Shown: piece after piece, positions 8,538 to 17,985 of the stretch
Numbering within the stretch: the first letter of the stretch is position 1
Layout of the letters: each line of letters opens with the position of its first letter
NCBI GenBank assembly: GCA_012960115.1
Contig: DUBX01000025.1
Span: 36,429 to 83,398 of the forward strand
DNA length: 46,970 bases
Source: Porticoccaceae bacterium
GTDB lineage: Bacteria; Pseudomonadota; Gammaproteobacteria; Pseudomonadales; Porticoccaceae
Direction: 5' to 3'
The notes under the pieces: model-generated
Told to the model about the DNA's origin: nothing
Database searches by the model: none
What the model saw: only the letters and a program-made list of their open reading frames with translations
Position numbers and translations under genes: made by a program

Positions 8538-9497
8538 TTAATTGACCTGATTTCTTGGCTTACCTGAAAGAAATCCTTGCACATTCTCAACGACTTGGCC
8601 CACCAGCCTCTGCCGCGACTCACGAGCGATCCAGGCAACATGGGGTGTAACAATTAAGTTGGCGATATAACTGTCAATGAGTAAATTCCCATCAGATGGC
8701 GGCTCAACGCTGAGCACGTCAAGTGCAGCGCCAGCAATAACTCCCTCAGTCAGCGCATTCCTTAATGCTTGCTCATCAATGAGACCTCCGCGCGCGGTAT
8801 TGATCAGAAAAGCTGATTTTTTCATTACTTGCAGTTCATCTGCGCCAATTAATTTGGCCGTTTCTGCGGTTAAAGGGCAATGCAAACTGAGGATATCGGC
8901 TTCTTTTAGTAGTATTTCAAACGGCATTCGATTGTCTTGGTTTGAATGAGATCGACCGGGTAAGGCCGCAAAGAACACTTTCATTCCGAAGGCTGCAGCG
9001 ATTTTTGCCACGCCTAAACCTAGCTCGCCAGCCCCTATAATACCGAGTACTTTACCCTCAAGTTCTTGTACCGGAGAATCCAGCAAACAGAAAAATCGGC
9101 TGTTGCGCCACCGGCCGTCGATTGATGCCTTGCTATGCTCTTTAAGGTTTGTAGTTAACGCCAGAATCAGCGACCAAACGTGTTGAACGACCGAGGCTGT
9201 GCCGTAGCCAACCGCATTACTCACAACTATGTTTTTCTCGCTCGCTGCGACTAGATCGACAATGTCCGTTCCTGTGGCAAACACAGCGATGAGTTTTAGA
9301 GACTTAGATTGATCCATTTCGGAGGCGCGAATTGCCGTCTTATTAGTCAACACAATATCCGCGTTGGCAATGCGTCCGGCTACCTGAGAGGCCAAGCAAT
9401 CGGGATAAATTTCCCACTCAACGGGCAATTTATGCAGTGCAGTCAGATCGAGGTCTGTCGGTCCTATGCTGTCAAAATCTAAAATAACGCCCCTCAT
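8538..9497 (-). CDS. D-2-hydroxyacid dehydrogenase (glycerate dehydrogenase/hydroxypyruvate reductase-like)
   Basis: This NAD(P)-dependent oxidoreductase belongs to the D-isomer 2-hydroxyacid dehydrogenases. The 319 residues contain the Rossmann motif GIIGAGELG (GAGELG at about 155-160) and the catalytic triad Arg236 (INTARGGLIDE), Glu265 (DVLSVEPP) and His286 (VTPHVAW). The segment ALPGRS after the second strand resembles hydroxypyruvate reductases, which supports activity on hydroxypyruvate or glyoxylate, but substrate cannot be read from sequence. The ATG opens a typical short MRGVILDFDS start. It lies 70 bases downstream of the DUF1295 gene on the same strand and may be cotranscribed with it. 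Confidence 0.88.
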   Translation of the reverse strand: MRGVILDFDSIGPTDLDLTALHKLPVEWEIYPDCLASQVAGRIANADIVLTNKTAIRASEMDQSKSLKLIAVFATGTDIVDLVAASEKNIVVSNAVGYGTASVVQHVWSLILALTTNLKEHSKASIDGRWRNSRFFCLLDSPVQELEGKVLGIIGAGELGLGVAKIAAAFGMKVFFAALPGRSHSNQDNRMPFEILLKEADILSLHCPLTAETAKLIGADELQVMKKSAFLINTARGGLIDEQALRNALTEGVIAGAALDVLSVEPPSDGNLLIDSYIANLIVTPHVAWIARESRQRLVGQVVENVQGFLSGKPRNQVN

Positions 9498-9567
9498 AGC
9501 TTCCCCAAATATCTCAATCGAGTTGTTGTTTTGAAGAGGCCATTGTCCATCAAAATCCTTGCAGAGA

Positions 9568-10437
9568 CTAGACCTTCGGTCGAGCAGGGATTAGTGATGG
9601 TGTTGATTCTATATAGGCAATATAGTCTGGATCAGTTCCCCATTTCTTCAGAGCTAGCCGGTCTAATAGCGGTATGCCACTAACTCTAGTTAATAATAGA
9701 TAGACAAATATCGGTGAAATCAATGTACATAGCTGCCACCCAGATAACACCGGCAGTGCTACCAGCGTTAAACCAAACCACAGTGTTATTTCGCCAAAGT
9801 AATTAGGATGTTGTGACCACGCCCATAATCCAGACTTGATGAAACGCCCTTTATTTTCAGGCAACGCCTTAAAGCGTCGCTTTTGCGCGTCTGCAGCAAC
9901 TTCCACTGCAAATCCAAATAGCCACAAAGAGATTCCAATGTAGGACAACGCCCCAAGGTCCTCAGTGATATTAGACGTTATCGCCGCAAGTCCTGCCGCC
10001 ATTGTAACTAAGACCCAAAGCCCACCCAGAGTCCAAGTCATCAAGAACCATATGAACTGTGTTTTCATAACAATAAAACGTGTGTCTTGACCGTCTTTTT
10101 TTATTCGCCAGAATAAAAAAGATCCTAAGCGGACCGCCCAAATGACAATCATGGCGCAAATAATAAGATCCCTAAGGTCTAGGGACGAACTCAACATTAC
10201 CGCTGCGACTACAGTGGTAACGTAAGATATTGACCCGGTTAAATCAAAATAGTGCTCGGTTTGGAATGCGTAGGCGGGAAGGAACATCAGCCAATGAAGA
10301 ATAAACCCTATGGCGCCACATAGCGCAAACAAAGGCAGGTCATCAACCTGAAGGCTTCCTTGACTACCCCCAAGCAATATCAGACTACCGATGACTAAGG
10401 ATGCCAATATAGCAATAATACTGTTTGATCTTTTCAT
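9568..10437 (-). CDS. DUF1295 membrane protein, steroid 5-alpha-reductase-like
   Basis: This 289-residue inner-membrane protein has about seven hydrophobic spans and the C-terminal signature of the DUF1295/SRD5A-like superfamily: KGRFIKSGLWAWSQHPNYFGE at roughly 190-210. Related proteins reduce double bonds of lipids or methylate them, using NADPH or SAM. No substrate can be assigned here. An excellent Shine-Dalgarno, AGGAGG, sits about nine bases before the ATG, which fixes the start and suggests strong translation. The next gene downstream on the same strand is a 2-hydroxyacid dehydrogenase. Confidence 0.85.
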   Translation of the reverse strand: MKRSNSIIAILASLVIGSLILLGGSQGSLQVDDLPLFALCGAIGFILHWLMFLPAYAFQTEHYFDLTGSISYVTTVVAAVMLSSSLDLRDLIICAMIVIWAVRLGSFLFWRIKKDGQDTRFIVMKTQFIWFLMTWTLGGLWVLVTMAAGLAAITSNITEDLGALSYIGISLWLFGFAVEVAADAQKRRFKALPENKGRFIKSGLWAWSQHPNYFGEITLWFGLTLVALPVLSGWQLCTLISPIFVYLLLTRVSGIPLLDRLALKKWGTDPDYIAYIESTPSLIPARPKV

Positions 10438-10531
10438 GACTAACCCTCCTTTTCTTATTGTTTTTAAACTATCAATGTTGCCTTAGCTTAACGAGACAAC
10501 CTACTTTCTGTGTTAGATGCGAAATTATGTA

Positions 10532-10547
10532 TTTTATTTAAATAAAA
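10532..10547. repeat. 16-bp AT-only palindrome
   Basis: TTTTATTTAAATAAAA is perfectly self-complementary. It lies in the 276-base divergent gap (10438-10713) between the DUF1295 gene and the RND exporter gene. It could be an operator or simply AT-rich spacer. The rest of that gap shows only a possible -10 (CATAAT at 10666-10671, followed by GGCGC) for the exporter. Confidence 0.35.
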
Positions 10548-10713
10548 GGCACTATTTAGCTTACGCAAAGACTCATTAAAGTAGATGATAATTTCAATCT
10601 CAAGAAATATTTGCCAGACTGTCCAATGTTACGTCTCCAGCCTATAAATTTGGCCTGCAAAACCGCATAATGGCGCATCTTTACCGATTACTATTTTAAG
10701 GCTCGCTGTCACC

Positions 10714-13263
10714 ATGCAATCTTCCCTATTTGAAATGTATGACAAGACGATTTTGCGTCATCCATTGGCGGCAATACTGGCGATCGTTTTACTGACCATT
10801 GCCATGGCAATGGGCTTACCCAATTTCAAACTAGATGCGTCAGCTGACTCTTTAACACTGGAACATGACGATGACTTAAACTTCTTTCGTGAGGTCGTTC
10901 AGCGTTATGGTAGCGACAATTATCTGATCGTCACCTTTTCGCCTAAACAAGGCGATCTATTTGATGAAGAAAATCTTCAGGTTCTAAAAGCTCTGCGCGC
11001 CGATCTGCTTACTATTAACGGCGTCGAGAATGTCCTGTCTATGCTCGACGTGCCGCTACTCTATAGCCCCAAGATTGAGATTTCAGAGCTAACTGACGAG
11101 CTGAATACACTACTTTCCGCCGGTGTTGATAAACAGTTAGCAAAGCAAGAATTCCTAAATAGTCCAATTTATAAGGATGTTATTCTCAGTGCCGATGGAC
11201 AAACCACCGGCATCCTAGCGACCTTAAAGCTCGATGAGACCTATTTGAAGTTAGTTACCGAACGTGATGATTTACGCCTAGTGCGCGATACTGTAGGTCT
11301 TACCGTAGAGCAAAAGAGCCAGCTGGATGCAGTCAGCCTAGAATTCCTTAACCATCGCACTGCCACAGCTTCAGAAGATCATGAGAGAGTCAATGCGGTG
11401 CGTGGCCTAATTAATGGCTACCGAGGTCAAGCCACTATTTTTCTGGGCGGCCCAGATATGATTACCGCCGACATGATCGATTTTATTAAAAGCGATCTAC
11501 AAGTTTTTGGCGCCGGTATTTTGCTGTTTATCATTGCTACCTTGGCCCTTATTTTTCGACAAGTTCGCTGGGTCGTTTTGCCGTTGCTCACCTGCGGTCT
11601 TTGTCTGACTATCATACTTGGATTTTTAAGTTGGATTGACTGGCGATTGACGGTTATATCGTCTAATTTTGTTTCCTTGCTACTGATTATAACATTAGCG
11701 CTGACTATTCATCTCATCGTCCGCTATCGTGAACTACAATCCGCTAAACCAGATGCGACGCAGCATGAATTGGTTAGCGGCACTGTTATTTCTATGGCCA
11801 AACCCTGCGTGTATACCGTACTCACTACAATTGTTGCGTTTACATCTTTGGTCGTCAGCAATATTAGGCCTGTTATCGATTTCGGCTGGATGATGACGAT
11901 GGGTATCAGTCTTGCGTTATTAGTTTCCTTTGTGGTGATACCCGCCGGCATGATATTACTGGGCAAAGGAAACAGCTCTGCAGCCGCCGATAACTCTGGT
12001 GTAATAACGACGAAGTTTGCATGGTTTACCGAGCACTATGGATCTGCAGTTCTGCTCATTGCATTGGCACTGGCTATTCTCTCAGGTTATGGAATCACCA
12101 AGCTAGAGGTTGAAAACCGCTTTATCGATTATTTCCGCTCAGACACTGAAATCTATCAAGGAATGGAAATAATAGATACGGCGCTTGGCGGCACAACGCC
12201 TCTAGATATCATAATTCAAGCTCCAGCGTCTATGTCGCTAGCGACTAGTGACGCTGAAGCTGTCGAAGATGATTATGGCTTCGGTGATGAAGATGATTAT
12301 AATTTTGATGAAGATGAGTTTGGTAGTGAAGAAGACTCTCTAACAGATAGCTATTGGTTCTCATCTACTGGGTTAGCAGATTTAAGCAAACTACAGCGTT
12401 TTATTGAAGCTCAACCCGAAGTTGGCAAGGTAAGCTCGCTGGCGCAGATCAATGAGGTTGCGACAGATCTTCTTGGACATCCATTAAACGATTTTGAAAT
12501 TGCCTTTATGCGGCAAAGTCTAGGAGAGGATATTTATCAGCAGATGGTGGGGCCCTATCTTCTCGAGGACATTGATGAAGCTCGCATTCAGCTCCGCGCT
12601 AAGGAGACTGGCGGTCAATTGCGTCGTACTGAGTTGCTTAAAAAAATTCGCGACTATGCCGAAAATGAAGTCGGTATAGCGCCTGAAAATATTCGATTTA
12701 CCGGTCTGTTAGTGCTGTATAACAATATGCTTCAGAGTTTATATAAGTCCCAAATACTCACTTTAGGCGCTGTTTTCGTCGGCATAATGATTATGTTCTT
12801 AGTGCTTTTCCAATCCATAAAAATATCTATAATCGCTATCTTGCCTAACTTCTTAGCCGCAGGAATTGTTCTGGGCGGCATGGGAATTATGTCTATTCCT
12901 CTGGACATGATGACGATCACTATCGCGGCGATCACTATCGGTATTGGGGTAGATCACGCGATTCACTACCTCACTCGTTTCGCCCGCGAATTTAGCGCCG
13001 ATAAAGACTATATTGCCTCGATGCATCGTGCGCATGCCAGTATAGGCCAAGCCCTGTTATATACTGCGACTACCATTATTATTGGCTTCTCAATCTTGAC
13101 CTTATCAAATTTCATTCCTTCGATTTATTTTGGACTTCTGACCAGTCTGGCCATGTTGGCTGCCTTGCTTGGATCAATGACATTACTGCCCAAATTAATC
13201 TTAATAACTAAGCCATTTGGCCCTGACAGTGCAAAGCAACCCTCAATTCTAGGCGACGAATAA
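10714..13263 (+). CDS. RND-superfamily exporter (MMPL/HpnN-like)
   Basis: This is a large inner-membrane transporter of 849 residues with the duplicated RND layout: one N-terminal span (about 18-36), a periplasmic loop, a five-span block (about 255-420), a second single span near 440, a second periplasmic loop and a final five-span block (about 685-835). LKLDASADSLTLEHDDD-type residues after the first span are typical of this predicted exporter group (COG1033), which includes lipid and hopanoid transporters. It has no adaptor or outer-membrane partner next to it. The second loop holds a very acidic insert at about residues 512-546. The next gene, uup, begins five bases after its stop, so cotranscription is likely. 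Substrate unknown. Confidence 0.85.
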   Translation: MQSSLFEMYDKTILRHPLAAILAIVLLTIAMAMGLPNFKLDASADSLTLEHDDDLNFFREVVQRYGSDNYLIVTFSPKQGDLFDEENLQVLKALRADLLTINGVENVLSMLDVPLLYSPKIEISELTDELNTLLSAGVDKQLAKQEFLNSPIYKDVILSADGQTTGILATLKLDETYLKLVTERDDLRLVRDTVGLTVEQKSQLDAVSLEFLNHRTATASEDHERVNAVRGLINGYRGQATIFLGGPDMITADMIDFIKSDLQVFGAGILLFIIATLALIFRQVRWVVLPLLTCGLCLTIILGFLSWIDWRLTVISSNFVSLLLIITLALTIHLIVRYRELQSAKPDATQHELVSGTVISMAKPCVYTVLTTIVAFTSLVVSNIRPVIDFGWMMTMGISLALLVSFVVIPAGMILLGKGNSSAAADNSGVITTKFAWFTEHYGSAVLLIALALAILSGYGITKLEVENRFIDYFRSDTEIYQGMEIIDTALGGTTPLDIIIQAPASMSLATSDAEAVEDDYGFGDEDDYNFDEDEFGSEEDSLTDSYWFSSTGLADLSKLQRFIEAQPEVGKVSSLAQINEVATDLLGHPLNDFEIAFMRQSLGEDIYQQMVGPYLLEDIDEARIQLRAKETGGQLRRTELLKKIRDYAENEVGIAPENIRFTGLLVLYNNMLQSLYKSQILTLGAVFVGIMIMFLVLFQSIKISIIAILPNFLAAGIVLGGMGIMSIPLDMMTITIAAITIGIGVDHAIHYLTRFAREFSADKDYIASMHRAHASIGQALLYTATTIIIGFSILTLSNFIPSIYFGLLTSLAMLAALLGSMTLLPKLILITKPFGPDSAKQPSILGDE

Positions 13264-13268
13264 ATTTT

Positions 13269-15140
13269 ATGCCCCTAATTACTCTGCAAGATGTTTTTTT
13301 AAGTTATGGCCAACCACCCCTTGTTGACCATATAAATCTCGTTATTGAACCCGGCGAGCGCGTTTGTCTAATTGGCAGAAATGGTGCCGGGAAATCTACT
13401 TTACTGAAGATCATAACTGGTCAAATTATTGCGGATGAGGGCCTCATTAAGCGCGCCAGTGGCGTAAAAGTAGCTCAGTTAGAGCAATCTGTTCCGCATG
13501 ATACCCAAGGCAATGTGTTCGATGTTATTGCTGATGGCTTGGGCGCCGAAGGCAAGCTAATTCAACAATTCCATCATCTTACTCAGCAATTAAGTCATGA
13601 CTCTAGCCCCAAGATATTTAATCAATTAGAGCAATGCCAAGCTGAAATCGAGCGCATAGATGGCTGGGATATCAACCAACGCGTAGAATCTATGATTACA
13701 AAAATGGATCTTGATCCAGAAGTCGATATTGCCAGCTTATCAGGCGGCTATAAACGCAGAGTCCTGCTGGCCAGAGCGCTGGTCTGCAACCCTGATCTGC
13801 TGCTGCTCGATGAGCCAACCAACCACCTAGACATAGAGGCTATTCAGTGGGTAGAACAATTTCTACTCAAATGGGAGGGCTCATTGCTCTTTATTAGCCA
13901 TGACCGCCGTTTTATGGACAACCTGGCTAATCGGTTCATCGAAATTGACCGAGGAAAATTAGCTGAGTTTAACTGTAACTACAGTACATATCTGGTCAGA
14001 AAAGAAGAGAATCTAGAAATTGAAGATCGGCAAAATGCGCTGTTTGATAAACGCCTATCACAAGAAGAAATCTGGATTCGTCAAGGCATTAAAGCTCGCC
14101 GTACTCGCAATGAAGGACGGGTGCGATCTCTCGAAGCTATGCGCAACGAGTATGCCCAGCGACGCAAGCGTCTAGGCGCGGCTAAAATGGATATTCAGCA
14201 CGCAGAAAAATCTGGCAAGATAGTCGCTGAGGCTACCAATATTACCTTTTCCTTTGATCAGGATACGGTAGTTAGCAATTTCTCAACGCTTATTCAGCGA
14301 GGCGATAAAGTGGGTTTTATCGGTCGTAATGGCGTTGGAAAAACTACCCTTATTAAATTATTGTTAGGTGAGTTAACCCCTCAACAGGGCTCCATTAAAA
14401 TCGGGACTAATCTAAACGTAGCCTACTTTGATCAATATCGTTCTGCATTAGACGAGGAAAAAACAGTTCAAGATAATGTGTCCGGTGGTCGCGACATGCT
14501 GGAGATCGGCGGCAAAAGTCGTCATGTAATTAGCTATTTACAAGATTTCTTGTTCGCCCCAGACCGATGCCGCCAACCGGTTAAAGTGCTATCGGGAGGA
14601 GAGCGTAATCGTTTACTGTTAGCTAAATTATTCACGGTTCCTTCAAATATACTCGTGCTTGATGAGCCAACTAACGATTTGGATATTGATACTTTAGATT
14701 TACTAGAAGAGCTGTTGATCGATTACAAAGGGACGGTTATCTTGGTCAGCCACGATCGTGCCTTTCTTAATAATGTCGTCACTAGCACGTTAGTTTTTGA
14801 AGGCGATGGGACCATCAATCAGTATGTTGGAGGTTATGATGATTGGTTAAGACAACGAAAAACTATAGAACAATCAACATCCACAACTGACGTAAAAATC
14901 AAACCTAAATCACTTCTAGAGGTTAAGAAGCTCTCCTATAAAGACCAGCGCGAATTGGATGAGCTACCCAAAAAAATTGAGTTACTGGAGACCCAGATTC
15001 AGAGTATTTCTGCAACGATGAGTGAAGGCGGATTTTATCAATCAACTAGACTGGAAATACAAAAAACTGAAAATCAACTCGCTGAGTGGCAATCTCAACT
15101 AAGCAAGTGCTATGAGCGATGGGAGCGACTAGAGCTGTAA
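13269..15140 (+). CDS. uup: ABC-F ATPase Uup
   Basis: Uup is a soluble ABC-F protein with two ATPase domains that acts on ribosomes and influences precise excision of transposons. The 623 residues (E. coli Uup 635) show Walker A GRNGAGKST at 36-44, signature LSGGYKRRVLLARAL, Walker B LLLLDEPTNHLD, a linker rich in charged residues (SLEAMRNEYAQRRKRLGAAKMD), a second Walker A GRNGVGKTT near 352-360, signature LSGGERNRLLLAKLF and Walker B LVLDEPTNDLD. The C-terminal 70 residues form the coiled coil found in Uup and not in EttA. It has no membrane segment. It appears cotranscribed with the upstream RND exporter. Confidence 0.93.
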   Translation: MPLITLQDVFLSYGQPPLVDHINLVIEPGERVCLIGRNGAGKSTLLKIITGQIIADEGLIKRASGVKVAQLEQSVPHDTQGNVFDVIADGLGAEGKLIQQFHHLTQQLSHDSSPKIFNQLEQCQAEIERIDGWDINQRVESMITKMDLDPEVDIASLSGGYKRRVLLARALVCNPDLLLLDEPTNHLDIEAIQWVEQFLLKWEGSLLFISHDRRFMDNLANRFIEIDRGKLAEFNCNYSTYLVRKEENLEIEDRQNALFDKRLSQEEIWIRQGIKARRTRNEGRVRSLEAMRNEYAQRRKRLGAAKMDIQHAEKSGKIVAEATNITFSFDQDTVVSNFSTLIQRGDKVGFIGRNGVGKTTLIKLLLGELTPQQGSIKIGTNLNVAYFDQYRSALDEEKTVQDNVSGGRDMLEIGGKSRHVISYLQDFLFAPDRCRQPVKVLSGGERNRLLLAKLFTVPSNILVLDEPTNDLDIDTLDLLEELLIDYKGTVILVSHDRAFLNNVVTSTLVFEGDGTINQYVGGYDDWLRQRKTIEQSTSTTDVKIKPKSLLEVKKLSYKDQRELDELPKKIELLETQIQSISATMSEGGFYQSTRLEIQKTENQLAEWQSQLSKCYERWERLEL

Positions 15141-15142
15141 AA

Positions 15143-15189
15143 ATCAAAACTTTGATATACTGCAATCAGTTTTTGTAATGACTGATAAT
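15143..15189 (+). promoter_or_regulatory. two small inverted repeats and a -10-like box before gpmI
   Basis: ATCAAA-AC-TTTGAT (15143-15156) is followed by ATCAGT, ten bases, then ACTGAT (15165-15186). GATAAT at 15184-15189 could be a -10 box, with no good -35. The repeats lack a U run, so neither looks like a normal terminator for uup. They may be operator or mRNA structure; weak evidence. Confidence 0.3.
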
Positions 15190-15215
15190 GCCCCAAAAAA
15201 AGGAACCCTGAACTC

Positions 15216-16751
15216 GTGAAAAGAAAACCTGTGGTACTGATGATCTTGGATGGTTGCGGTCACAGCGACAACACGCATTTCAACGCTGTAGCCAATGCCA
15301 AAGCTCCCATTTGGGAGAATCTTTGGGTGGATAATCCAAGTACCTTTATCGCCACTTCAGGAGAGGATGTTGGATTGCCCGAAGGACAGATGGGCAACTC
15401 CGAGGTTGGGCACATGACTATCGGTGCTGGCCGGGTCGTCTATCAGAATTTCAGTCGTATTAATAAAGCTATTAGTGATGGTGATTTTTACACCAATTCG
15501 ATTTACTGCGACGCAATAGATAAGGCCGTTAAGACTAACCGAGCAGTACACATTCTCGGCTTACTTTCCGCTGGTGGAGTCCATAGCCATGAAGATCATA
15601 TTAACGCTATGATTGAACTAGCGGCACAACGCGGGGCTAAGAAAATATATGTACATGCGTTCTTAGACGGCCGCGACTGTCCACCTCGTAGCGCCCAGCC
15701 GTCGCTAGAAAAAACACATCGGTTATGCGAAAGCTTAGGGGTAGCAAAAATTGCTTCAATGATCGGCCGTTTTTATGCCATGGATCGCGACAATCGCTGG
15801 GAGCGAATCAATCAAGCGTACCAGCTAATTACCGAGGGTGTAGCCAGTCACTCTGCCATTGACCCCCTCACTGCACTTGAAGATGCTTATTCCCGCGGTG
15901 AAGATGATGAATTTGTCAGTGCTACCAGTATAGGTAAGTCAGACGACGTTCCCGCAGTATTAGAAGATGGGGATGCGGTGATTTTCATGAACTTCCGCCC
16001 AGACCGTGTTCGACAGCTTACTCACGCGATAGTTGACCACGAATTTACTGGCTTCGATCGCAAGGTCGTTCGCTTGCCCAGCACTTTTGTAACAACTACC
16101 GAATATGAAAGCACGTTGAACTGCCCCCTTGCCTTTCCAACAATCCCAATCGTTAATTCTCTTGGTGAATTTCTATCGGACCAAGGTAAGTATCAACTAC
16201 GCATTGCCGAAACCGAAAAGTATGCCCACGTTACGTTTTTTATGAGTGGTGGTCGAGAGGCCATGTATCAAGGCGAAGAGCGCAACCTGCTGCCTTCACT
16301 CGACATTACTACCTACGATCAACAGCCAGAAATGAGCGCGCCAGAGGTCACCGATAAATTAATAGAGGCTATCGAGTCTCATCAGTTCGACACTATTATC
16401 TGCAACTATGCTAACTGTGACATGGTCGGGCACACAGGAGATTACCAAGCAGCTATGCTCGCCGTTGAAGCAGTGGACGGGTGCTTAAAAAGAGTTTTAG
16501 CTAGTTTGGCAAGGGTAGGAGGACAAGCCCTAATAACAGCCGATCACGGTAATGTGGAAGTGATGTTTGATGACGTATCAAATCAACCTCATACCCAGCA
16601 CACTACCTTGCCCGTGCCACTCGTTTATGTTGGTAGGCCTGGAGTAAAGCTAGATCGGGGAGGCTCTCTGGCCGATATTGCTCCCACCATGTTGGCTCTG
16701 ATGGATATGGAACAACCAGCAGAAATGACTGGCCGCTCTTTACTTTTATAG
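15216..16751 (+). CDS. gpmI: 2,3-bisphosphoglycerate-independent phosphoglycerate mutase
   Basis: GpmI interconverts 3- and 2-phosphoglycerate in glycolysis using two Mn2+ ions. The 511 residues match the family (about 510). The nucleophile is Ser62 in MGNSEVGHMTIGAG; metal ligands are visible in LDGCGHSD, NYANCDMVGHTG and ITADHGNVE. HAFLDGRDCPP is also diagnostic. The start is GTG, with AAGGAA about ten bases upstream. It opens the conserved gpmI-envC-ctpA set of gammaproteobacteria; its stop overlaps the proposed start of envC by one base. Confidence 0.95.
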   Translation: MKRKPVVLMILDGCGHSDNTHFNAVANAKAPIWENLWVDNPSTFIATSGEDVGLPEGQMGNSEVGHMTIGAGRVVYQNFSRINKAISDGDFYTNSIYCDAIDKAVKTNRAVHILGLLSAGGVHSHEDHINAMIELAAQRGAKKIYVHAFLDGRDCPPRSAQPSLEKTHRLCESLGVAKIASMIGRFYAMDRDNRWERINQAYQLITEGVASHSAIDPLTALEDAYSRGEDDEFVSATSIGKSDDVPAVLEDGDAVIFMNFRPDRVRQLTHAIVDHEFTGFDRKVVRLPSTFVTTTEYESTLNCPLAFPTIPIVNSLGEFLSDQGKYQLRIAETEKYAHVTFFMSGGREAMYQGEERNLLPSLDITTYDQQPEMSAPEVTDKLIEAIESHQFDTIICNYANCDMVGHTGDYQAAMLAVEAVDGCLKRVLASLARVGGQALITADHGNVEVMFDDVSNQPHTQHTTLPVPLVYVGRPGVKLDRGGSLADIAPTMLALMDMEQPAEMTGRSLLL

Positions 16752-17926
16752 TGAATGCTATGCAGCGATTAAGCGCGATAATCCTAGTGCCTTGCCTGCG
16801 TAGACTTCTTGTCGGTGTATTTGTCAGCCTAATTCTCAACCCAACTGCTATCGCCGACGACAGTTCACAAGTTGAACTCGGCCGTCTCAAACAAACTATA
16901 GCAGCCCTTGAGAAAACCCTAGCAACTAGCAGTGAGAAACAAAGCGGAATAGAAGCCGAGCTCGTTCAGGTCGAAATTGAAGCCAGTAAAATCACAGCCA
17001 ACATGCGCCTAATCCGTCAAAAAATTGGATCGGCGGAGACTACCATCGCTGAAAAAGAGAAGAATAAGATTTCTATAGAGCGGCGTATCGCCCAACAGAA
17101 TAGCGCGATCGCGGAACAAATAAGGGCTGCACACAAACTCGGCGACCAAGAACCAATCAAACTATTGCTTAATCAAGAAGATCCAAAAGCAATTTCTCGG
17201 ATGTTTAAATACTACAATTATTTCCTCGAAGCCCGGAGCGAAAAAATTGAAGAATATCTGACTGATGTTCAAGCATTGACCAAGGTCATTGAGGACATTA
17301 ATAAAAACAAACTAGAATTAGTGGCGTCAAAGAAGTCTCTTTCTCTTCAGCAGGAAAATCTAGCCGTTCAGGTTGCAAAAAGAACGTCGTCCTTAGATAA
17401 AATGCAGCTAACGATGTCTGATGACAAGAAAAGACTACGTGGGTTGCAGAAACAACGCGGACAGTTAGAGCAGCTACTTAACGCAGTACAGGAAGCGGTA
17501 GCGGATTTAATTTTACCCTCTCCGTCACAATCGTTTGTGTCACGAAAAGGGAAACTTCGGTGGCCTCTCAACGGCCGTATTGCCCATCGTTTTGGTAGCG
17601 CACGCAATGGTCCGATAAAATGGCAGGGATGGCTGATAAACGCCAATAGCGGCACAGAGGTAAAATCAGTTCACCAGGGTAGGGTCGTTTTCTCTAACTA
17701 TTTGAGAGGATTTGGCCTCCTCTTGATCATAGAACACGGCAATGGTTATATGACGCTCTATGGTCACAACCAAGAACTATTGAAAGATACCGGTGACTCA
17801 GTGCAAACTAACGAGGTAGTGGCGCGAGCTGGCAATACTGGCGGACTAGGCAAATCGGCACTTTACTTCGAAATCCGCAGCCAAGGCAAACCAGCCAACC
17901 CAAAAAATTGGATGGCGAAATCCTAA
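16751..17926 (+). CDS. envC: murein hydrolase activator EnvC
   Basis: EnvC is a periplasmic protein that activates the cell-division amidases AmiA and AmiB. The product has a signal peptide (LVGVFVSLILNPTAIA then DD), a long coiled coil of about residues 35-255, and a C-terminal LytM/M23 fold beginning LRWPLNGRIAHRFG. The zinc ligands of active M23 peptidases are missing: KWQGWLIN replaces the first His..Asp motif and LYFEIR replaces HxH. This fits an activator rather than an enzyme, as in E. coli EnvC. The GTG start overlaps the gpmI stop (TAGTG); the ATG at 16760 is an equally possible start, three residues shorter. Confidence 0.9.
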   Translation: MNAMQRLSAIILVPCLRRLLVGVFVSLILNPTAIADDSSQVELGRLKQTIAALEKTLATSSEKQSGIEAELVQVEIEASKITANMRLIRQKIGSAETTIAEKEKNKISIERRIAQQNSAIAEQIRAAHKLGDQEPIKLLLNQEDPKAISRMFKYYNYFLEARSEKIEEYLTDVQALTKVIEDINKNKLELVASKKSLSLQQENLAVQVAKRTSSLDKMQLTMSDDKKRLRGLQKQRGQLEQLLNAVQEAVADLILPSPSQSFVSRKGKLRWPLNGRIAHRFGSARNGPIKWQGWLINANSGTEVKSVHQGRVVFSNYLRGFGLLLIIEHGNGYMTLYGHNQELLKDTGDSVQTNEVVARAGNTGGLGKSALYFEIRSQGKPANPKNWMAKS

Positions 17927-17985
17927 ACGAGAGACTAGGGCTTAGTTTTGCGATTACAATTGAGTGATACCTAAGGGACCCAACA

